Assembly (NCBI RefSeq): GCF_001437125.1
Contig: NZ_JQCA01000024.1
Coordinates: forward strand, 22,563-86,562
DNA: 64,000 nucleotides
Source: Levilactobacillus paucivorans
GTDB taxonomy: Bacteria; Bacillota; Bacilli; Lactobacillales; Lactobacillaceae
Reading direction: 5' to 3'
Below the pieces are notes generated by a model. The model did no database searches. It saw nothing but the letters and a program-made list of their open reading frames with translations, and was not told the DNA's origin. Shown here piece after piece: positions 61,801 through 64,000 of the stretch. Every line of letters begins with the position of its first letter. Positions within the stretch are counted from its first letter, which is position 1. A program made the position numbers and the translations under genes.

Positions 61801-62587
61801 AACCCAGTTGACCACCGGAACCACCCTGAGTAGCCTTAGCCGGATCACCTGGCGCAAAAATAAACCCCACGCTATCGGCACCACTACTGGTATTACTCCC
61901 AGCTCCTAAGGCCCCTGACATCGAAAAGTTATGACTAAAATCAATTTCATGTTCAAATGAAACGTGCGCTGCCTGATGACCCGTGACGTTGGTTGAATGA
62001 CCTGCCGATGAATAATACTCATGGCTACCCATAGTGGTCAGCGTCACACTGCCATCGCTCCCAATTGTCTGGGTATGGGTGTTGTCCTTCGGATCAGAAT
62101 CGTTGTCACTCCCATCTCGATCTTCCACGGTCGCCGTAAAGTGGTTGGCAATTTGATCCGCACTCAAGTCAACCTGGGTTGTGTCCGCCCCAACATTAAT
62201 ACTCTGATTCTGTGACAAAACTGGATAGTCCCCTGACTTATCAGCAGTATCAACGGCTGCCGATTCAGCTACTGGTGTCGTCTTTGCGGCCGGTTGGGCA
62301 TCCGCCACGATCGACGCTGTAACTGGCTTGGTATCTGCTGTAGCCGAAACTGTGGTTGGCTTCGGTGTCGCCGGCTGACTGGCTGCCGGTTTCTGCTGAA
62401 CTGAACTCGTCGCTGTTTCTGGTGTCGCGGCATGCGCTTCGGTGACACCCGTACTCTGCGCGATTGCTACGGCGGAAAGACTGATTAACAGGCTTCCAAA
62501 TACTCGCGTCTTCACCTTCCAACCCGTATGGCCCTTATACATCGCGATTGGTTGCTTGATAGTTTGATTTGCTGCTTTTTGTCTCAA
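55841..62587 (-). CDS. Giant LPQTS-anchored adhesin: lectin domain, MBG repeats, calcium-binding repeats
   Basis: About 2248 residues. The start is uncertain: TTG at 62587 has AAGGGGA upstream and is preferred, while GTG at 62611 has none. Numbering from the GTG, the signal region (MYKGHTGWKVKTRVFG, ending TEAHA) is a variant of the KxYKxGKxW type. Residues about 130-400 are an L-type lectin-like domain (AHVSFEHEIDFSHNF, DSVGFIFAPGD, NAFGFIFDEYYN). Then come linker domains and a helical segment (about 690-880), about ten MBG-type beta repeats marked by TYGD or VYGD, a short domain, 11 units of 22 residues (DTDGDGVSDGDELKAGTNPL) like thrombospondin type-3 calcium repeats, and LPQTSQKDES with hydrophobic tail. 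It is likely a long calcium-stiffened carbohydrate-binding fibre. Confidence 0.9.
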   Translation of the reverse strand: MRQKAANQTIKQPIAMYKGHTGWKVKTRVFGSLLISLSAVAIAQSTGVTEAHAATPETATSSVQQKPAASQPATPKPTTVSATADTKPVTASIVADAQPAAKTTPVAESAAVDTADKSGDYPVLSQNQSINVGADTTQVDLSADQIANHFTATVEDRDGSDNDSDPKDNTHTQTIGSDGSVTLTTMGSHEYYSSAGHSTNVTGHQAAHVSFEHEIDFSHNFSMSGALGAGSNTSSGADSVGFIFAPGDPAKATQGGSGGQLGLKGLDNAFGFIFDEYYNSNFNDPSSSPYIGWRYTDASGDLQSASSSDWVAASKFGLSRTSTPDNSFVMNYDAGTQMLTVELNNRPDLTLSRKITDISTGYSLSVSASTGGQLNDYSAKIDKFSYTPKTIPLAVNLVDEAKGESAAGLNNVNVNAIANIGDTISIFSTQDAAKRAVAADPTLDPSLIAIIPSDSAGNVYVIDGGQVVANNNGTVHTIADASGKTVADSTYYSYTVQDGDGQSMTVPVRLAFTAKVTPIDATTKQPIEGVAPVTVVAVDGEPVLVSFPGYTPTQMVIAAPTDGQAEAEANLPINVAKTGDTSTTTTDEANPIGHYYTATGTTVDGQPVSVTVKVGTGESIADALNAQGLTNGGKAITSGGKTGIDSADYTWSTVGNAAATDATDANAAQASGSVLVPTQATLAYWDNQATVNQNTAESYRTRAQKLYDGFVGLSGLTDAQKASADKLLASVVDIYTQISDTNAKAKASFESAEAETVPATIYQDGQDGYASLEAVKNLLVSFEGDLTNLTTTNKDAQDSLATFDSWTQTYGDSLGFPKVTFGPDFGAVADDALKGLNNPAYYYYVDARNPDIQVQTPKNAGKYLFNLTEQGRKYLKGLSGSANAGLYVSAMLTINPLATTETVNDATMVYGGDKGQLPTFTGSLGNAAADHTFSQTDFEVVDSTGATVSVNKLQAGGTYTIRYTKGAQDQLSADANYTFAPFGTGKLMVTRRAITVTASPKVKTYGDKDPQLDLTTDSSLGLVNGDQIADLKVTLKRVDDENAGTYQISLDHADTTNYTVTVTPGTFTIAKKNITVQIGSDTRTYGTPDPDLTFSIPTTVDGHDNETASGETSDALKVTLTRAADEDQEASENVGQHAITGTGADDSNYHVTFEDGVDTITAADASVTADNVTMVYGETPTFSAKTNVAGPKIDALKQTDFEIYDTVAKKIVTADQVQAKGTYDISLTADAQVKLATNNPNYHFTSFNNGQLTVTQRPVTMNVTSAEKTYGDDDPTLSWTIDPTTTLGNGDQAADLGIKLARKTGEDVGMYKIDLDGQSGLNSNYQIKVNPEFLTINKKAITVKIKDDNIIFGALAPKPTFSILTDKGLVGEDTPDSLGVTLTPATETNVGSHDITGTADSKNYQVTVEKGTLTISQADRAVSVVAAKMVYGDGYPTFTVTAAVAGPKLDGLSQGDFEIIDEATKKAVTAEKVQVNGQYRIQLTAAAQTALAKANPNYHFTSIGPAKLIVDPRPVTVNIQSIDKTYGDNDPAWNWTMDPTTLGNSDKATDLRITLTRNKGENVGTYAIMIADQDALNKNYTIAANLGNLKINQRQVTVQINKATKIFGDKDPQLSFTILSDGGELPRGDAASSLGVSLTRQAGENVGDYDITGTALNDKNYKVTVEGSTFSVTPASGSVTINDVTATYGDMPVFKGTLNAGGTSSFDDHQGYFEVLNLANNQVVSAHDVQAGGKYRIQLTATAQKTLSDNNPNYTFTNPNWATLTVNKRPVTIQITPQEKYAGDQNPENAMTVVPTSKPLKTGDLLDLTYTEDPEPAVGVTKIDATSANPNYDVTVLPGTLTVLGKDVAKDGTVTIVEKDQESHVIKVTKQWPDGKQTVYTFDPDTGIKTVTESDIKSGRSDIPQKIASSETSATLPDGNGGATVITFNDTDMPDFTHYGPDPDHDGISSEDELKAGTNPTSADTDGDGVSDGDELKAGTNPLSADTDGDGVSDGDELKAGTNPLSADTDGDGVSDGDELKAGTDPLSADTDGDGVSDGDELKAGTDPLSADTDGDGVSDGDELKAGTDPLSADTDGDGVSDGDEVKAGTDPLKADTDGDGVSDGEEIKLGTNPLKADTDGDGVSDGEEIKLGTNPLKADTDGDGLSDGEELKNHTNPLKPDTDGDGINDSDEIRHHTNPLRAESRQTHSMKQPGHTVMRHAKQWQSIQASRKQMTLPQTSQKDESFLAILGAILLSGLLLPFTYKRH
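56040..56767 (-). repeat. Eleven 66-bp units encoding calcium-binding DxDxDG repeats
   Basis: Units encode DTDGDGxSDGxExKxxTxPLxx. The middle units (TNPLSA, TDPLSA types) are almost identical, while the outer ones diverge. That points to recent internal expansion or contraction. Confidence 0.9.
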
Positions 62588-62656
62588 GACCTGATCCCCT
62601 TTTATTGGCACAGGCTCTTTGGCCGAGTGTCATCATTGTCAAAGCTCAGTTATCAA

Positions 62657-62746
62657 TTAATGTCGTGCGGATCGGCGATAACCAAATCCGCCAAAAGCCT
62701 GATGGCTGAACACGTTGTTCGTGGTTTTAAAAGCATATGTAAACAT
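62657..62746 (-). CDS. Short peptide ORF in the leader of the giant adhesin gene
   Basis: An ATG at 62746 is preceded by TCAGGAGGC with a 5-6 base gap, one of the best ribosome sites in the window. It encodes 29 residues, MFTYAFKTTNNVFSHQAFGG then FGYRRSARH, and stops 45-70 bases before the adhesin start. It has no leader-peptide hallmark such as repeated codons. It could be a translated leader that controls the adhesin or an independent small peptide. Coding status is inference. Confidence 0.45.
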   Translation of the reverse strand: MFTYAFKTTNNVFSHQAFGGFGYRRSARH

Positions 62747-63372
62747 GAACTGCCTCCTGACATTTAGACCGTAGACCCACACACTCTATGTCACAATTTG
62801 ACCGTCGACTTATCGAAAACCCGTCGTAACGGTCGTGAGCCTGCTAAAATTATTTTCCCCCAGAATCCAGATTGACCGTCCCGTAAAGGATCTCTCCAAT
62901 TCAACCAGAATACGTCAAGTCATCTGGGAGAAGCGATCCCACGATCGCCACCCGTCAGATTTTCTCTAACAATATGATTTTAGTTGTTAATTAGTGACCC
63001 TGTCAGTCACCAACCTTTTTACCGTTTTCCCACCAAATCATCGGTAAATCAGCTTAACTATACAATCTTTTATGGATCAATTAAGTCAAACCTGCCCCTC
63101 ATGATTTGCTTTCATAGCCAGCTAAAGCCGTCGAACATGGGATTACAAGAATTCATGAACGCGGATATCCGCGCTTTTTAAAAATGTCCGTTTTCCCTGT
63201 TAGCCTTGATATGACAGCCTTTACGGTACCCACATTATAATTTGACCCGACAAAACATTCAAGACATTTACACTTAACATCTATTCAATGTCACGCCTTA
63301 TATTATATGTAACATGAACTTTATGCATTAAGTGTGCGAATCACTGTATAAACGTCTAGTGCTGGATGAGAT
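62747..63372. other. Long upstream region of the giant adhesin gene
   Basis: About 625 bases without a credible larger gene. It holds the promoter at 63234-63262 and a 14-bp palindrome CGCGGATATCCGCG at 63160-63173. If that promoter is used, the leader is about 600 bases long. Confidence 0.45.
63234..63262 (-). promoter_or_regulatory. Promoter candidate for the giant adhesin
   Basis: TTGAAT (63262-63257), 17 bases, TATAAT (63239-63234) on the minus strand. It is the best promoter match between the VOC terminator and the adhesin. Confidence 0.65.
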
Positions 63373-63413
63373 CAAAAAAAGGCTAGGGCTCCTTTGAAAG
63401 GGCCCCTAGCCTT
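63373..63413 (-). terminator. Terminator of the VOC gene
   Basis: AAGGCTAGGG pairs with CCCTAGCCTT, with additional inner pairing, and is followed by TTTTTTT on minus. Confidence 0.9.
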
Positions 63414-63442
63414 GATCACATATCAACTTTATCGCTCACATC

Positions 63443-63907
63443 TTACTTAGCAGCCACCAGCGCCGCAATATCAATCTTCTTCATCTGCATCATCGCCTGA
63501 ACCTGCGCGGGTGTCTGCGTCAATTCGGCCATGTTAGCTGGCACGATTTGCCAAGAAATCCCGAATTTATCTTTAGCCCAGCCACACTGTTCGGCTTCAG
63601 GGACGTGGGATAATTTCTCCCAGTAATAGTCGATCTCGGACTGATCAGCACATTCAATCGTGAAAGAAATGGCTTCATTAATCCGGAAAGCTGGCCCGCC
63701 ATCGAGCGCCAGGAACTTCTGCCCATTCAGATGGAATGACGCATTAAGAATCTTACCCGCCATCCCCTCAAAATGCTTGTCTAGCTTAGCTTCAGGATAG
63801 TAAGTAACCTCGTCGATCGTCGAATTAGGAAAGACCTTCAGGTAATAATGAATAGCCTCGTTACAGTTATTATCAGCAAACCATAGACTTGGTACAATTT
63901 TATTCAT
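63443..63907 (-). CDS. VOC family protein (PhnB/3-demethylubiquinone-methyltransferase-like fold)
   Basis: 154 residues, AGGAGG 6 bases upstream of the ATG. It begins MNKIVPSLWFADNNCNEAIH, then YYLKVFPNS, LNGQKFLALDGGP, NEAISFTIECADQSEIDYYW and CGWAKDKFGISWQIVP. These are the family's paired beta-alpha-beta-beta-beta modules. The proteins are small dimers of unknown or resistance-related function. The name after ubiquinone methyltransferase is historical, with no methyltransferase activity expected. Monocistronic. Confidence 0.92.
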   Translation of the reverse strand: MNKIVPSLWFADNNCNEAIHYYLKVFPNSTIDEVTYYPEAKLDKHFEGMAGKILNASFHLNGQKFLALDGGPAFRINEAISFTIECADQSEIDYYWEKLSHVPEAEQCGWAKDKFGISWQIVPANMAELTQTPAQVQAMMQMKKIDIAALVAAK

Positions 63908-64000
63908 AATAGCCTCCTCGATAGCCTTATTGGGCTTAATTTTACGGTTCTAAAATAACTGTTGTTGGTAATCAAGATTATTTCTTGCCTCGATTTAAAA

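Overview
The window comes from a low-to-mid GC Gram-positive bacterium, almost certainly a lactobacillus of the plantarum/brevis type. This inference rests on five things. There is a phosphoketolase. There are WxL cell-surface proteins with a DUF916 partner. KxYKxGKxW-type signal peptides occur with sortase signals of the form LPQTxE. asnA is controlled by a T-box. Ribosome binding sites are strong AGGAGG-like sequences, and nearly every gene ends in a strong hairpin terminator. No rRNA, tRNA, phage, insertion sequence or CRISPR array was seen.

Layout. 1-7.8 kb: a GPP34-like gene cut by the window edge, glutathione peroxidase, a sortase-anchored surface protein, a MarR/MFS efflux pair sharing one divergent promoter, and a purine permease. 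8.2-13.8 kb: a six-gene operon with a complete ABC importer followed by two phosphatases (PHP/HisK-like and calcineurin-like). 13.9-24.4 kb: two tandem leucine-rich-repeat surface proteins that are paralogues, a map operon, and a second member of the 1.5-kb surface protein family. 24.5-31.5 kb: an orphan MazE-like antitoxin, T-box/asnA, copy 1 of an interspersed repeat, a 56-codon gene, uppP, small secreted proteins, and an XRE/TPR regulator beside a GH46 chitosanase lipoprotein. 31.6-41 kb: a BspA-like protein with a WxL end, an AbrB-membrane fusion, two aldo-keto reductases with a divergent LysR gene, a zinc alcohol dehydrogenase, and a Pro/Glu-repeat anchored protein. 41-50.8 kb: an F420-reductase-like gene facing an Rrf2 regulator, copy 2 of the repeat, a three-gene WxL operon, a frameshifted esterase, a membrane GGDEF protein, a 53-codon membrane protein, and an oxidoreductase/TetR pair. 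50.9-64 kb: phosphoketolase, a glutathione S-transferase, an antitoxin followed by a toxin remnant, a DJ-1-like protein, a 2.25-kilo-residue adhesin with an unusual leader, and a VOC protein.

The dominant theme is the cell surface: six sortase substrates, three WxL-domain proteins plus a WxL-binding partner, and several secreted proteins or lipoproteins. The second theme is redox and stress functions arranged as divergent regulator/enzyme pairs (MarR-MFS, LysR-AKR, Rrf2-reductase, TetR-MDR), most with a visible dyad in the shared promoter region. The strongest unexplained signals are a modular repeat present as two inverted copies 16 kb apart, several genes below 60 codons with excellent ribosome binding sites, a perfect dyad over the phosphoketolase -35 box, and the long peptide-encoding leader of the giant adhesin.
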